Shown one piece after another: positions 44,109-54,101 of a DNA stretch of 64,000 bases (positions within the stretch are counted from its first letter, which is position 1; each line of letters opens with the position of its first letter). Source of the stretch: Rhodobacteraceae bacterium EL53 (GTDB lineage: Bacteria > Pseudomonadota > Alphaproteobacteria > Rhodobacterales > Rhodobacteraceae); contig OMPR01000019.1 of NCBI GenBank assembly GCA_900313015.1, positions 51,388 through 115,387 of the forward strand. The letters run 5' to 3'. A program made the position numbers and the translations under genes. A model generated the notes under the pieces. It did no database searches. It was not told the origin of the DNA and was given only the letters and a program-made list of their open reading frames with translations.

Positions 44109-45458
44109 ATGACTTTTGAACGCGTATCCCGACTGGCGTCAATCCCAGCATTTTGTTTGGCCGCAGTCCTGTTTCTTGTTTCAGCAACACCCTCTGTTGC
44201 GATCCAATTGTTGCGCGACCCAGATATTGAATATGGCTTGAAAGAACTGGCCTTTCCAGTGTTGCGCGCCGCCGGCCTCAGCCCCAATCGGGTCAAGGTT
44301 TTGGTCGTGAACGACAGCAGCCTCAACGCCTTTGTCGTTGATCACAATACGATTTTTCTGAACTATGGCTTGATCGTCAAAGTCAAACGCGCCGATGTAC
44401 TTCAGGCGGTCATCGCGCATGAAGCGGCCCATATCGCAAATGGCCACCTCGCGCGACGCATCGGTAATTTGGAAAATGCCAGGAACCTGTCAAGCTTGGG
44501 CATTGCCCTCGCTCTATTGGCCGCAGCCGCTGGCGGTGGCGACGCAGCCGCAGGAATCGCTGCCGGTACGCAGAGTTCGGCAATCCGCGGTTTTCTAAGC
44601 CATACCCGCGCCGAAGAAGCCGCCGCAGACCGGTCGGCGGCCAGCTATATGCGTCTGTCTGACATTTCGCCACAGGGCTTGGTTGATTTGCACCGCACCT
44701 TTGCCGGGCAAGAGTTGCTGAGCGTCGGGCGCCAAGATCCCTACATGCAATCCCATCCGCTAACCCGAGATCGGATACGTGCAGCAGAAAACTATGTCGC
44801 GTCCTATACGAGCCAAGCCAAACCCAATGCCAATGCGGAATATTGGTTTAACAGGGTCAAAGGTAAAATCACTGCTTTCACCCGCTCCCCTAAGTGGACA
44901 CAAAGCTCTGTTAAACATGAAAAAAGTCGAGATGTAGCGCTGATGCGCCAAGCCATCGCGTACCACAGACTAAACAATTATTCCAAAGCACTCAGCTCCG
45001 TCAACGCGGCGTTGGAGATACGCCCCGAAGATCCCTATTACTACGAACTCAAAGGACAAATTCTGGTAGAAAACCGGAAATGGGATGCATCTGTTCGCGC
45101 TTATGAAACGGCAGTAGAGCTTGCCCCGCGCGAGCCTTTGGTTCTTGCGGGGCTCGGACGCGCCCTGCTTCACGCCGGCAAGCCTAAAGAAGCCCTGGCA
45201 CAACTGCAAAAAGCACGCGCAAGAGATTACCGCGATATTCGCATGCTGCGCGATCTTGCGATGGCTTATTCGAAAACTGGAAACAACGGCATGGCATCGG
45301 TGGTGACCGCTGAACGCTACGCTTTACAAGGCCGCATGGCAGACGCAGGCATTCACGCCAAACGTGCCATCGGAACCCTCCCTACCGGATCAACCGGTTG
45401 GCAACGGGCACAGGATGTGCTCATTGCTTCTGAACGTGCTGAAAGAAGGAAACGATAA
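44109..45458 (+). CDS. M48 family metalloprotease with TPR repeats (BepA/YfgC-like)
   Basis: A 449-residue periplasmic protease. A signal peptide (SRLASIPAFCLAAVLFLVSATPSVA) is followed by a zinc-binding HEAAH (VIAHEAAHIANGHLARRIG, about residue 100) and the third ligand region RAEEAAADRSAASYM (about 167). The C-terminal ~150 residues are TPR-like (AIAYHRLNNYSKALSSVNAALEIRPEDPYYYELKGQILVENRKWDASVRAYETAVEL). E. coli BepA degrades stalled outer-membrane proteins and helps LptD assembly. ATG 44085 is an alternative start; neither has a good ribosome-binding site. The stop overlaps the next ATG (TAATG). Confidence 0.9.
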   Translation: MTFERVSRLASIPAFCLAAVLFLVSATPSVAIQLLRDPDIEYGLKELAFPVLRAAGLSPNRVKVLVVNDSSLNAFVVDHNTIFLNYGLIVKVKRADVLQAVIAHEAAHIANGHLARRIGNLENARNLSSLGIALALLAAAAGGGDAAAGIAAGTQSSAIRGFLSHTRAEEAAADRSAASYMRLSDISPQGLVDLHRTFAGQELLSVGRQDPYMQSHPLTRDRIRAAENYVASYTSQAKPNANAEYWFNRVKGKITAFTRSPKWTQSSVKHEKSRDVALMRQAIAYHRLNNYSKALSSVNAALEIRPEDPYYYELKGQILVENRKWDASVRAYETAVELAPREPLVLAGLGRALLHAGKPKEALAQLQKARARDYRDIRMLRDLAMAYSKTGNNGMASVVTAERYALQGRMADAGIHAKRAIGTLPTGSTGWQRAQDVLIASERAERRKR

Positions 45459-46210
45459 TGCTCCGTTTTGCCGCCCCGGCCTTTACGGCCCTGACCCTCA
45501 TATCTGGCCCGGTTCAGGCGTTGGATCTCAGCGCGATGAGCGCTGACGAACGCGACGCCTTTGGCGTGCAGGTCCGCGAATACTTGCTGGAAAACCCTCA
45601 GGTCATCCTCGAAGCAATCAACTTGCTAGAGCAACAGCAAGCTGCTGCAGAATCTCAGGCCGATCTGCAACTGGTTCAAAACAATGCAGATGAGCTGTTC
45701 AACGATGGCTACAGCTGGGTTGGAGGCAATCCAGAGGGCGACATCACGCTGGTCGAATTCATGGACTACCGTTGTGGATACTGCCGCCGTGCTGTCCCTG
45801 AGGTCGCTAAACTGCTTCAAGCGGATGGCAACATCCGTCTGGTGATCAAAGAGCTACCAATCTTGGGCGAAGCTTCCGTCATTTCATCCCGCTTTGCGGT
45901 CGCCGCGAAACAGGTTGGTGGCGATGAGGCTTACAAACAAGTGCACGACGCCTTGCTCGAATTTGGCGGCGACGCGACCGAAGTCACATTGCGCCGCCTG
46001 TCAGATGGCCTTGGGTTGGAAACGGATGCGATCTTTGAAGCCATGAATAGTGACGCGGTCACCGAAGAAATCGCCCGCACGAGAGAACTCGCCCAAAAAC
46101 TCAACATCTCGGGCACACCAACCTTTGTGTTGGGCACCGAATTGCTGCGAGGGTTCTTGCCTGCCGATCAGATGCAACAGATTGCGGCACAGGTTCGCGA
46201 CCAAAGCTAA
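45458..46210 (+). CDS. DsbA-family periplasmic thiol-disulfide oxidoreductase
   Basis: A 250-residue exported protein: signal peptide (LRFAAPAFTALTLISGPVQA), an N-terminal helical extension rich in Glu/Gln (about residues 25-85), then a thioredoxin-fold domain with the active site CGYC in FMDYRCGYCRRAVPEV (about residue 107). The cis-Pro is in ISGTPTFVLGTELLRGFLP (about 225). The extension and CGYC resemble the Com1/ScsC-like or DsbG-like group rather than classical DsbA (CPHC). Oxidase versus isomerase function is undecided. It is translationally coupled to the M48 protease gene. Confidence 0.9.
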   Translation: MLRFAAPAFTALTLISGPVQALDLSAMSADERDAFGVQVREYLLENPQVILEAINLLEQQQAAAESQADLQLVQNNADELFNDGYSWVGGNPEGDITLVEFMDYRCGYCRRAVPEVAKLLQADGNIRLVIKELPILGEASVISSRFAVAAKQVGGDEAYKQVHDALLEFGGDATEVTLRRLSDGLGLETDAIFEAMNSDAVTEEIARTRELAQKLNISGTPTFVLGTELLRGFLPADQMQQIAAQVRDQS

Positions 46211-46230
46211 AGTCGCTCAAAAAAGATGAA

Positions 46231-46265
46231 AAAAGGCCGCCAAGCAATTGCTATAGCGGCCTTTT
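46231..46265. terminator. Bidirectional terminator between the DsbA-like gene and ispG
   Basis: AAAAGGCCGC (46231-46240) pairs with GCGGCCTTTT (46256-46265), 20 bases past the dsbA-like stop and immediately before the ispG stop on the other strand. A-run and T-run on both sides allow termination in both directions. Confidence 0.85.
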
Positions 46266-46266
46266 A

Positions 46267-47388
46267 CTATTCTGCCGCGTCTTGCAGGGCGTCTAACTCG
46301 GCCGCTTTACGCTCCACCTGTTCGACGATGTGATCCACCATTTGATCATTGTTCAGCTTGTGGCTTTGCGCGCCAGCCAAATAGACCATCCCCGATCCGG
46401 CACCACCACCGGTAAAGCCAACATCCGTCATGAGCGCCTCACCCGGGCCATTCACCACGCATCCGATAATACTCAGGCTCATCGGCGTTTTGATATGCTC
46501 AAGGCGCTTCTCAAGCGCCTCAACGGTTTTGATCACATCAAACCCTTGCCGCGCACAAGATGGGCAAGAAATGATGTTCACGCCCCGATGCCTCAGCCCT
46601 AGTGACTTGAGGATTTCATAGCCGACTTTGACTTCTTCAACCGGGTCAGCGGACAGAGACACCCGAATGGTATCCCCGATCCCCATCCACAGCAGATTTC
46701 CCAAACCGATCGCGGATTTGATGGTGCCACTCACCAATCCACCTGCCTCGGTGATGCCCAAATGAATGGGGGCGTCTGTCGCTTCGGCCAACCCCTGATA
46801 GGCAGCGGCGGACATAAACACATCGGATGCTTTGACCGAAATCTTGAAGTTGTGGAAATCGTTATCTTGCAGGATCCGGATATGCTCCAACCCACTTTCA
46901 ACCATCGCATCAGGACAAGGCTCGCCATATTTATCCAACAGGTGCTTTTCTAGGCTGCCCGCGTTTACACCGATACGGAGTGAACATTTGTGATCTTTGG
47001 CGGCCTTGATGACGTCCTTGACCCGTTTCTCATCCCCAATATTACCCGGGTTAATCCGCAAACAGGCAGCGCCAGCCTCAGCTGCTTCGATACCTCGTTT
47101 ATAATGGAAATGAATATCCGCCACGATCGGAACCGGGCTTTCAGCAACAATTTCTTTCAGCGCTTGAGAGGACGCAACGTCCGGAACCGACACGCGTACA
47201 ATGTCTGCCCCTGCTTCGGCAGCAGCTTGCACCTGAGCGATTGTCGCAGAAGCGTCCGAGGTCAGTGTGTTCGTCATGGTCTGCACAGAAATCGGTGCAT
47301 CCCCGCCAACAGGGACATTCCCCACCATGATCTGCCGGGATTTACGGCGGTAGATATTCCGCCAAGGGCGCACGTGGTTAAGAGACAT
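46267..47388 (-). CDS. ispG: 4-hydroxy-3-methylbut-2-en-1-yl diphosphate synthase
   Basis: A 373-residue [4Fe-4S] enzyme of the MEP isoprenoid pathway converting MEcPP to HMBPP. The N-terminal TIM barrel has [28 protein letters not shown] and IVRVSVPD. The cluster-binding Cys residues lie in [14 protein letters not shown] (about residues 268-280) and [11 protein letters not shown] (about 310). The ATG at 47388 matches typical starts; a second possible ATG at 47424, with AGGGG upstream, would add 12 residues. It is preceded by the RodZ-like gene on the same strand. Confidence 0.94.
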   Translation of the reverse strand: MSLNHVRPWRNIYRRKSRQIMVGNVPVGGDAPISVQTMTNTLTSDASATIAQVQAAAEAGADIVRVSVPDVASSQALKEIVAESPVPIVADIHFHYKRGIEAAEAGAACLRINPGNIGDEKRVKDVIKAAKDHKCSLRIGVNAGSLEKHLLDKYGEPCPDAMVESGLEHIRILQDNDFHNFKISVKASDVFMSAAAYQGLAEATDAPIHLGITEAGGLVSGTIKSAIGLGNLLWMGIGDTIRVSLSADPVEEVKVGYEILKSLGLRHRGVNIISCPSCARQGFDVIKTVEALEKRLEHIKTPMSLSIIGCVVNGPGEALMTDVGFTGGGAGSGMVYLAGAQSHKLNNDQMVDHIVEQVERKAAELDALQDAAE

Positions 47389-47456
47389 GACTAAATCCGC
47401 ATCTGATCCGTTTGACGGATACATAAGCGCCTGACCCCTGCGCCGCAATGGTTCGA

Positions 47457-48650
47457 TTATTCAGTCGGGGCGTCCACAGTCACTTGCGCCTCGGCAACCA
47501 TACGCGCCAGATCCCGATCTTGTTCCAGATCAGCAACTTCGTAACGCTCGCCCACTTCGTCGATTGAAAGCGGTAAGTTTTTGGTCACAACACCGCGGTT
47601 TCCAACAGGCCCATAATGTTCACCGCTCATGGCAAAATAGATGGCGCCTGATTCCCCGGCTCTCAGAGTTGGTGGCTCTTCCGTGAGGGGCACTTCGTAA
47701 TTCTGCCCTGGCTCCATGATCCCTTCGAAAATCACAGACCCATCTGCCGCACTGACCCTTACCCAAGATGGCCGCACCGCAACCATAACAAGGTTTTCAG
47801 AAACCTCTTCAACAACCTGCGGTACCGGATCTTCAACCCGTTGATGAGACGCAATTTGAACATCAGGCAGATCAGGCGCGCGGAAACTCCCGCCAGCGCG
47901 TGGATCAAGGGTCGAAATCGGCGCATCACGCGCAACCAACACCGGCACATCCAAAGCCTGCGGGCGGTACATCCGGTCCAAGGCCTCTGCGGTTGGTGCG
48001 GTCAATCCTGCATTGCTATCGGCCACTTTACCGCGGGTCGCGGCATCCAATGGGTCCAGATCCGAAAGAACAACAGGGGCTTGCTCAACCGGAGCAAACT
48101 GGACCTGCTGAACCTGTTTCAGAACAGTCCAACCACCATACCCAATGCCACCAATCAAGGCGACCAAGATCAGGCTGGATCCAATTGCACGTGGTTCAAT
48201 GTGTGAAAAAACAGATTCGCCGCTTGGGACAAAAGGGGTACTCGGCGACATGAACGGATCCCGCCCCATCGGCCCCTTAGCCGCAACTTCGCCACCGGAC
48301 TTCTTAACGACAGAGGCCTGCGCCGACATACCGTGCGCAACTTCGAATCCGCTTTCCTGACAGAAAATTCCAAAAGCTTCGTCGGGGTCCATACCCAAAT
48401 ACCGCGCATACGAGCGTACGTATCCGGCAATGAATCCAGGTGTGTCAAAGGCAGTGGGATCTGAGTTTTCGATCGCGGCGATGTAATTGGCCTTAATGCG
48501 AAGCTCACGTTGAACATCAAGCAGCGACTTTCCTAAAGTCGCCCGCTCGCCGCGCATCATATCGCCGAGACGCATCTCAAAGTCGTCAAACCCCTTGGGT
48601 TGTTCGACTTCTACGTCCTTTGATTTGCGCTGAAATCTGCGCCCAATCAT
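47457..48650 (-). CDS. RodZ-like helix-turn-helix membrane protein
   Basis: A 397-residue protein with an N-terminal Xre-like HTH_25 domain (about residues 24-100; [52 protein letters not shown]), a membrane helix near 175-195 ([19 protein letters not shown]) and a C-terminal DUF4115 beta domain ([28 protein letters not shown]). This is the architecture of RodZ, which links MreB to the membrane to maintain rod shape. It lies 68 bases upstream of ispG, as is common in many bacteria. Confidence 0.88.
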   Translation of the reverse strand: MIGRRFQRKSKDVEVEQPKGFDDFEMRLGDMMRGERATLGKSLLDVQRELRIKANYIAAIENSDPTAFDTPGFIAGYVRSYARYLGMDPDEAFGIFCQESGFEVAHGMSAQASVVKKSGGEVAAKGPMGRDPFMSPSTPFVPSGESVFSHIEPRAIGSSLILVALIGGIGYGGWTVLKQVQQVQFAPVEQAPVVLSDLDPLDAATRGKVADSNAGLTAPTAEALDRMYRPQALDVPVLVARDAPISTLDPRAGGSFRAPDLPDVQIASHQRVEDPVPQVVEEVSENLVMVAVRPSWVRVSAADGSVIFEGIMEPGQNYEVPLTEEPPTLRAGESGAIYFAMSGEHYGPVGNRGVVTKNLPLSIDEVGERYEVADLEQDRDLARMVAEAQVTVDAPTE

Positions 48651-48784
48651 GCCTGCTGCCTCATTACTAACCGCTGTAAACCTTCAGCCACGCCCCATAA
48701 TCGAGTCCCATCACGATTCGTCCGGCGCTTTTTGTTAGAACGATAGTAACACGATTCAAGTGCCTTGCACACTATCCCTAGTGG

Positions 48785-50020
48785 TCAACCCGCCAGTTCG
48801 GCGCGATTCAGCGCACAATGAGACCACAAAGCGTCCATTGCATTGATCAGCTTGTTCATCTCGCCGGGGCCATGAACGGGCGACGGGGTAAAGCGCAAGC
48901 GCTCAGTGCCACGCGGAACCGTTGGGAAATTGATCGGCTGCGCGTAGATACCATATTCCTCCAACAACATGTCGCTCAACTTTTTGGTATGCACAGGATT
49001 CCCTACCATTACCGGCACGATATGGCTGCCGTGGTCGATCAATGGCAGGCCCATTCCCTTCAAACGCATCTTCAAGACTTTGGCCTGTGCCTGATGCTGT
49101 TCGCGCAATTCAGGGTGCCGCTTAAGATAGGCGACAGAAGCAGCCGCACCAGCAGCAACTGCTGGTGGAAGCGATGTCGTAAAGATGAAGCCCGGCGCGT
49201 AAGATCTTATAGCATCACACATTTTATCAGATGCAGCTATATACCCGCCCATGACACCATAGGCTTTGGCCAACGTTCCGTTGATAATGTCCAGACGGTG
49301 CATCAAACGATCACGTTCTGCTACGCCAGCGCCACGGGGGCCATACAAGCCGACGGCGTGGACCTCATCAATGTACGTTAGTGCACCGAATTCATCCGCA
49401 AGATCGCATAGAGCCTCGATAGGACCAAAGTCACCATCCATCGAATAGATCGATTCAAAGGCGATCAATTTTGGTGCGGCAGGATCGTCAGCTTCGAGCA
49501 ACTCACGCAGGTGGGCTACATCATTGTGACGGAACACGCGCTTCTGACCGCCGTTGCGGCGTACACCTTCGATCATCGAAGCGTGATTCAGCGCATCAGA
49601 GTAGATGATCAATCCAGGGAAAAGTTTAGGCAAAGTGCTCAGAGTCGCGTCATTCGCAATATAGGCTGAGGTAAACAGCAGTGCTGATTCCTTGCCGTGC
49701 AGGTCCGCCAATTCCGCCTCAAGCCGCTTGTGATAGACAGTGGTACCCGAAATATTGCGCGTCCCACCCGACCCGGCACCGGCAGAATCCACTGCTTCAT
49801 GCATGGCCTCCAAGACAACGGGGTGTTGCCCCATGCCCAAATAATCGTTGCCACACCAAACGGTTATGTCCTGCTTGGATCCATCCGGCTTGGTCCAGAC
49901 AGCGTGCGGAAAATGTCCCTTGTGCCGTTCAATGTTGATAAAGGTCCGGTAACGGCCTTCATCATGTAGCTTCTGAATGGCTGCATCGAGTTGCGAGGTA
50001 TAATCCACCGGGCTCTCCAT
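48785..50020 (-). CDS. hemA: 5-aminolevulinate synthase
   Basis: A 411-residue PLP enzyme condensing succinyl-CoA and glycine to 5-aminolevulinate, the first step of the alphaproteobacterial (C4) tetrapyrrole pathway. Features include [15 protein letters not shown] (about 52), [11 protein letters not shown] (about 82), [16 protein letters not shown] (about 215) and the PLP lysine in [15 protein letters not shown] (about 248). The ATG at 50020 starts the family-typical N-terminus. A perfect FNR-type box lies 117 bases upstream. Confidence 0.96.
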   Translation of the reverse strand: MESPVDYTSQLDAAIQKLHDEGRYRTFINIERHKGHFPHAVWTKPDGSKQDITVWCGNDYLGMGQHPVVLEAMHEAVDSAGAGSGGTRNISGTTVYHKRLEAELADLHGKESALLFTSAYIANDATLSTLPKLFPGLIIYSDALNHASMIEGVRRNGGQKRVFRHNDVAHLRELLEADDPAAPKLIAFESIYSMDGDFGPIEALCDLADEFGALTYIDEVHAVGLYGPRGAGVAERDRLMHRLDIINGTLAKAYGVMGGYIAASDKMCDAIRSYAPGFIFTTSLPPAVAAGAAASVAYLKRHPELREQHQAQAKVLKMRLKGMGLPLIDHGSHIVPVMVGNPVHTKKLSDMLLEEYGIYAQPINFPTVPRGTERLRFTPSPVHGPGEMNKLINAMDALWSHCALNRAELAG

Positions 50021-50136
50021 TGATCATCCGGAACAGTGCCGGTCTTACGTGGCGCGCGCCACATTCATACTTGTGAATGAATATATCTCGCGCATCTTTC
50101 AATCAACTGCCTACAGTCGGGCCTGATGTCGCAGCT

Positions 50137-50150
50137 TTGATCTGCATCAA
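50137..50150. promoter_or_regulatory. FNR/FnrL-type binding site
   Basis: TTGAT-CTGC-ATCAA is a perfect match to the FNR consensus (TTGAT-N4-ATCAA). It is 117 bases upstream of the hemA start and 176 bases upstream of the divergent M20 peptidase gene. FnrL control of hemA is known in Rhodobacter, so hemA is the likely target. The remaining ~290 bases of this intergenic region show nothing else. Confidence 0.75.
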
Positions 50151-50325
50151 ATATACACCGAGTTCTGCCTTCACAAGAGAATCTACGCCATATCACGTGG
50201 CGAAAACGGCGTTTTTTACTCTGACAAAGCACATTCGTTTCATATCGGAGACATTCTACACCTCTGGACAGTGCCACGCGCGCTGGTAGGGTCGCCCAAA
50301 GTTCCCATGACCAAAGGATCAAACC

Positions 50326-51705
50326 ATGTCACTCGATGACGTTCTTGCCCGCATTGATGCGGATATGCCTGCCGCTACGGATCGGCTACTCGACCTGTTG
50401 CGAATCCGCTCCATTTCGACAGACCCGGCGTTCAAAGACGATTGCGACAAAGCTGCTGACTGGCTCGTCGAAGACCTGCAAAACCTTGGTATCAAGACCG
50501 AAAAACGCGTGACACCAGGCCACCCAATGGTTGTCGGCCACATTGATGGCCCAGGACCGCATCTGTTGTTTTATGGACACTACGATGTCCAACCCGTTGA
50601 TCCGCTGGATCTGTGGGACCGTGACCCGTTTGATCCCGCAATCGAGGATACCGCCAAAGGCCGGGTCATTCGTGGCCGCGGGGCTTCTGATGACAAAGGC
50701 CAGTTGATGACCTTTATCGAAGCTTGCCGGGCATGGAAATCTGTTCATGGCGCCCTGCCCTGTAAACTGACCTTCTTTCTGGAAGGCGAAGAAGAATCAG
50801 GTTCCCCCTCTTTGGTCCCCTTCATGGAAGAAAACCGGGACGAGCTAAAAAGCGATATCGCACTGATCTGCGACACCGGCATGTTCGAAAGCAAAGTTCC
50901 CGCAATCACAACAATGTTGCGTGGCCTTCTTGGCGAAGATTTCACCATCACTGGCCCCACGCGCGACCTTCATTCTGGCATGTACGGCGGCATCGGCATG
51001 AACCCTATCCGGGTGCTGAGCAAGATCCTTGCGGGCCTGCATGACGAAACAGGCCACATCACATTGCCCGGGTTTTATGATGGGGTGACAGAGCTCTCCG
51101 ATGAAATGCGCGCGCAATGGCAGGGACTGAACTTTGATCACTCCGCGTTTCTAGAGGACGTCGGCCTAAAGGCCCCTGCCGGAGAGCAGGATCGCACGCC
51201 CCTGGAACAAATCTGGTCGCGCCCAACCTGCGATGTAAACGGTATTTGGGGCGGCTACACTGGCGATGGCTTCAAAACGGTCTTGCCCAGTCAAGCCAGC
51301 GCCAAGGTTTCGTTCCGCCTTGTCGGGGATCAAGACCCAGAGGCAATCCGCGCCAACTTCCGCACCTATCTCGAAGCCAACCTGCCCGAAGGGTTCACTG
51401 TCGAATATCGCACCGACAAAGCCTCGGGTGCGTCCCGAATGTCTGTCGAAGACCCCGCCTTTGAAAAGGCCCGCGTAGCTCTCAGCGACGAATGGGGCAT
51501 CCCAGCCGCTTATGTTGGCTGCGGTGGATCGATTCCAATCGCTGGTTACTTCAAAGAGATCATCGGCACCGATGCCATGCTCGTTGGTTTCGGCAAGGAT
51601 GACGACCAGATCCACTCTCCTAACGAAAAATACGATCTGGAGAGCTTCCACAAGGGCACACGGTCGTGGGCGCGAATCCTGCACGCCCTAAGCCCCTCTT
51701 CCTAA
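50326..51705 (+). CDS. M20-family metallopeptidase (dipeptidase-like)
   Basis: A 459-residue zinc hydrolase of the M20/M25/M40 type. Metal ligands are in FYGHYDVQPVDP (His, about residue 86), GRGASDDKGQL (Asp, about 119) and EGEEESGS (catalytic Glu pair, about 152). A dimerisation domain lies between (LHSGMYGGIGMNPI), and HSPNEKYDLESF near the C-terminus provides the last His. Probably cytoplasmic dipeptide or acylamino-acid hydrolysis; substrate not readable. It is monocistronic and divergent from hemA. Confidence 0.9.
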   Translation: MSLDDVLARIDADMPAATDRLLDLLRIRSISTDPAFKDDCDKAADWLVEDLQNLGIKTEKRVTPGHPMVVGHIDGPGPHLLFYGHYDVQPVDPLDLWDRDPFDPAIEDTAKGRVIRGRGASDDKGQLMTFIEACRAWKSVHGALPCKLTFFLEGEEESGSPSLVPFMEENRDELKSDIALICDTGMFESKVPAITTMLRGLLGEDFTITGPTRDLHSGMYGGIGMNPIRVLSKILAGLHDETGHITLPGFYDGVTELSDEMRAQWQGLNFDHSAFLEDVGLKAPAGEQDRTPLEQIWSRPTCDVNGIWGGYTGDGFKTVLPSQASAKVSFRLVGDQDPEAIRANFRTYLEANLPEGFTVEYRTDKASGASRMSVEDPAFEKARVALSDEWGIPAAYVGCGGSIPIAGYFKEIIGTDAMLVGFGKDDDQIHSPNEKYDLESFHKGTRSWARILHALSPSS

Positions 51706-51728
51706 AACAGTGCTGGGGTGAACCGCGC

Positions 51729-52610
51729 CTAGGCGCGATCTGCCCCGGCAAACCGTTCAGGCAACACATACAGCTCTTCGTAATCCGGACGCTGGAAATG
51801 CCACAGCCCGTCTTTACGAGGTTTCCAAGTTTGGTGCATGCGCCTGCGGACATGCGCCAAATCAAACTTGGGTGCAATTGGACGCTGATCAAAAGCCGCG
51901 AACGTACTGTCATCGTCGCGCCCTTCGGCAAACCATTTGGGGTTGGTGCGAACCTGCCCGTCGCCTACGTTTTTCTGCTCTTCCACAAACGCATTGCGCC
52001 GGTTTGCTGTGTCTACAAACAGATCGTAATCGCAGTACTTCATATGAAAGAGATACAGAAAGTCTGGCATGTTCAGCTTATCGTATTCAGCATAATGCCC
52101 GCCCCGGCCCAATTTCGCAGGGCGTGACACGATACAAGGCTTCGCATAATGCAGCGCCACTTGAACGTGCCTGCGCGGCCCCAGAATGCCGTCCTCTATG
52201 CTGTCCGGCTCTTTGTCGCGCAAATGGACAATCTCGAGCCCCATGGCCGTGTAAACCGTCCGCCCCGGTGCCTCGTCCAACCATGTTCGCAGATTTTTAC
52301 CCGAATCCGGATCCACCACGACAAATTCATCAACATCACAAACCAGAACATGGCGGTACCACTGTCGCAGGGCGTTCTTGAGATGGTTCTTGGTTCGCCA
52401 GTGAAGCATCGTAAACTTGCTGGTCTCGATCGCCGGAACTGGGAAAATGTTGCACCCTTCCGCGATTTCGCGCACCTGCGGTTCATCCCCATGACTGATG
52501 ATGTACAGATTTTTGCGCCCGAACAGCCCGCCATAATACTGTACAAATCGGCGCAACAGAAATGCGTCATCCCGAACAATCGTCAGAATCGCCGTATTCG
52601 CTTCATCCAT
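51729..52610 (-). CDS. Glycosyltransferase family 2-like protein
   Basis: A 293-residue predicted cytoplasmic glycosyltransferase. TAILTIVRDDAFLLRRFVQYYGGLFGRKNLYIISHG at the N-terminus is the nucleotide-sugar binding strand-helix pattern. VLVCDVDEFVVVDPD at about residue 97 supplies the metal-binding DxD. The C-terminal part is rich in aromatic and charged residues. No polysaccharide gene cluster is adjacent, so the product is unknown. It is convergent with the M20 gene and downstream of the tRNA genes. Confidence 0.78.
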   Translation of the reverse strand: MDEANTAILTIVRDDAFLLRRFVQYYGGLFGRKNLYIISHGDEPQVREIAEGCNIFPVPAIETSKFTMLHWRTKNHLKNALRQWYRHVLVCDVDEFVVVDPDSGKNLRTWLDEAPGRTVYTAMGLEIVHLRDKEPDSIEDGILGPRRHVQVALHYAKPCIVSRPAKLGRGGHYAEYDKLNMPDFLYLFHMKYCDYDLFVDTANRRNAFVEEQKNVGDGQVRTNPKWFAEGRDDDSTFAAFDQRPIAPKFDLAHVRRRMHQTWKPRKDGLWHFQRPDYEELYVLPERFAGADRA

Positions 52611-52731
52611 GCCCAGATGCTCCTGCTCTCGTTTTTCTTTCAGATAGCGGGGTTCGGCAAACAACAGCAAGACCAAGCCTGAGCCTTAGGCCCGAAACTT
52701 GTCACTCAGCGTTTTTTGGGGAACAGAAAAA

Positions 52732-52808
52732 TGGCGCGGTTGACGGGGCTCGAACCCGCGACCTCCGGCGTGACAGGCCGGCACTCTAACCAGCTGAGCT
52801 ACAACCGC
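52732..52808 (-). tRNA. tRNA-Asp (anticodon GUC), copy 2
   Basis: 77 bases including encoded CCA. Acceptor stem GCGGTTG/CAACCGC, D-arm GCTC-AGCTGGTTA-GAGT, anticodon stem CCGGC/GCCGG with loop CTGTCAC (anticodon GTC), and T-arm with TTCGAGC are all intact. The discriminator base is G. T5 directly after CCA gives a terminator-like end. Confidence 0.97.
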
Positions 52809-52882
52809 GCATTTTCCAGTGACACCTAAGTGTCGGCACCCTATCCGGGTCAGATCCCTAACCCCGGGACAGGGAAACAACG

Positions 52883-52959
52883 TGGCGCGGTTGACGGGGC
52901 TCGAACCCGCGACCCCCGGCGTGACAGGCCGGTACTCTAACCATCTGAGCTACAACCGC
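52883..52959 (-). tRNA. tRNA-Asp (anticodon GUC), copy 1
   Basis: 77 bases including CCA; nearly identical to the second copy, with differences in the D-loop (AGATGG for AGCTGG), at the base just before the anticodon stem (A for G) and in the variable loop. Anticodon loop CTGTCAC. It is transcribed first; 74 bases separate the two genes, which probably share one transcript. Confidence 0.97.
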
Positions 52960-53415
52960 CCGCTGTTTCGTTCAGCGTGTCTTGCTGACCGTTGGGGTGT
53001 ACTATTTCCACTCCGCGGCATCGTCAAGCGGCCATTCACACTTTTTTCCAAACAATCGCAAAAACTTGTGGATAGCTTTCCTCAGGCCGCCCGTCCCTGA
53101 CTCCCCAAAAAACCACAAACCAACTTAAAAGCAACAGCTTACAAGAATATTGGCACCGCCAAATCAGACAGAACCCGCTTATCCAACTTATTTCTTAGGC
53201 AAATCAAACTTCCTGTTCCCCCTCTAGGTCCAGCTGTCTTCGGACCGTCAGCCCCAAGCGCCCGCCGGGTCGCGGCAGACCTTGCACACGCTCGGACGAT
53301 ACACGAACCTTCATATCCATAAGAACGCGCCCGGCACCTGCTGCCTTTGAATAGAAAAGGCGCGCAAGGTTCCCCTTACACGCCCTTTCATTGAAAAAGT
53401 CAGTGGCTTTTGCTG
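52960..53415. other. Intergenic region upstream of the tRNA-Asp pair
   Basis: About 455 bases without a confident gene. It should contain the promoter of the tRNA pair, but no clear -35/-10 is seen. A 38-codon minus-strand ORF at 53204-53320 (beginning MDMKVRVSSERVQGLPRP) has coding-like composition but no recognised family and no good ribosome-binding site. Confidence 0.5.
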
Positions 53416-53943
53416 TTACATCTGCTCAGCGTTGCACTTCCGACCCATTTCCATTGCCTTATAGGTCCCGGTCAAGTCTACAACAAATGCAGCCTCGGTT
53501 TCGGGGAAAACAGTCATAGTATATTTTTTGGCCAGATCACTAATAAAGGCTGGGTTATTCGCTAAGATGTAACCTCCGGAATACCCTTCAGTGATATTGC
53601 CTTTCATACCAGTCGCTTTTGAAGAATAGACGTTACCATCAATGCTGATAATAACTTCTTCCTTCTGGCCTTTTCTAACGCCAGCTTCGTTTTTTGAAAA
53701 CACACCCAGGTAGCCAACCGAATGATCTGCAGTCAAACCCATTTGGACAACGTTCGCTGCTGCATCCACGTTCTCAATCAAACAAGATTTACGTTCGATA
53801 TCGACATAAACGTTCCAGCCTTCAACTTCACCGTATTTCGTGAACCCATCGCTTCCTGGGGCAATCACACCTTCTGCCATTGCACCCGTTGCCAATCCAA
53901 CAGCAATCGCAGAAACAGACAGCGCAGTTTTAAATTTAGTCAT
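53416..53943 (-). CDS. Secreted periplasmic protein of unknown function
   Basis: A 175-residue protein with a signal peptide (KFKTALSVSAIAVGLATGAMA) and a mature part of beta-strand character (YGEVEGWNVYVDIERKSCLIEN; EEVIISIDGNVYSSKATGM; EAAFVVDLTGTYKAMEMGRKCNAE). Two Cys in the mature protein (ERKSC near the start, GRKC near the end) could form a disulfide. The layout resembles the invasion-associated-locus-B-like secreted proteins of alphaproteobacteria, only at pattern level. The ATG at 53943 follows AGAGGGAG. Confidence 0.75.
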   Translation of the reverse strand: MTKFKTALSVSAIAVGLATGAMAEGVIAPGSDGFTKYGEVEGWNVYVDIERKSCLIENVDAAANVVQMGLTADHSVGYLGVFSKNEAGVRKGQKEEVIISIDGNVYSSKATGMKGNITEGYSGGYILANNPAFISDLAKKYTMTVFPETEAAFVVDLTGTYKAMEMGRKCNAEQM

Positions 53944-54101
53944 CAGATAACTCCCTCTAAGTAGAACAAACAGTTCCATATTATCCTATTACTTGATTCC
54001 ATGCGAGGTCGAGTTCGCACACATTTGAATATGTTTCCGTTTCTCTCGATTTCCGCCTAAAGTTATTGTCCGCACATAAATTGAGCAACAATCAGCCGAT
54101 A

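Noticed and set aside
52883..52959. Apparent acceptor-stem mismatch in the first tRNA-Asp (GGGCGG against CCGCGC)
   Set aside because: The stem was mis-phased; with position 8 set by the TA-GCTC D-arm, the acceptor GCGGTTG/CAACCGC pairs perfectly.
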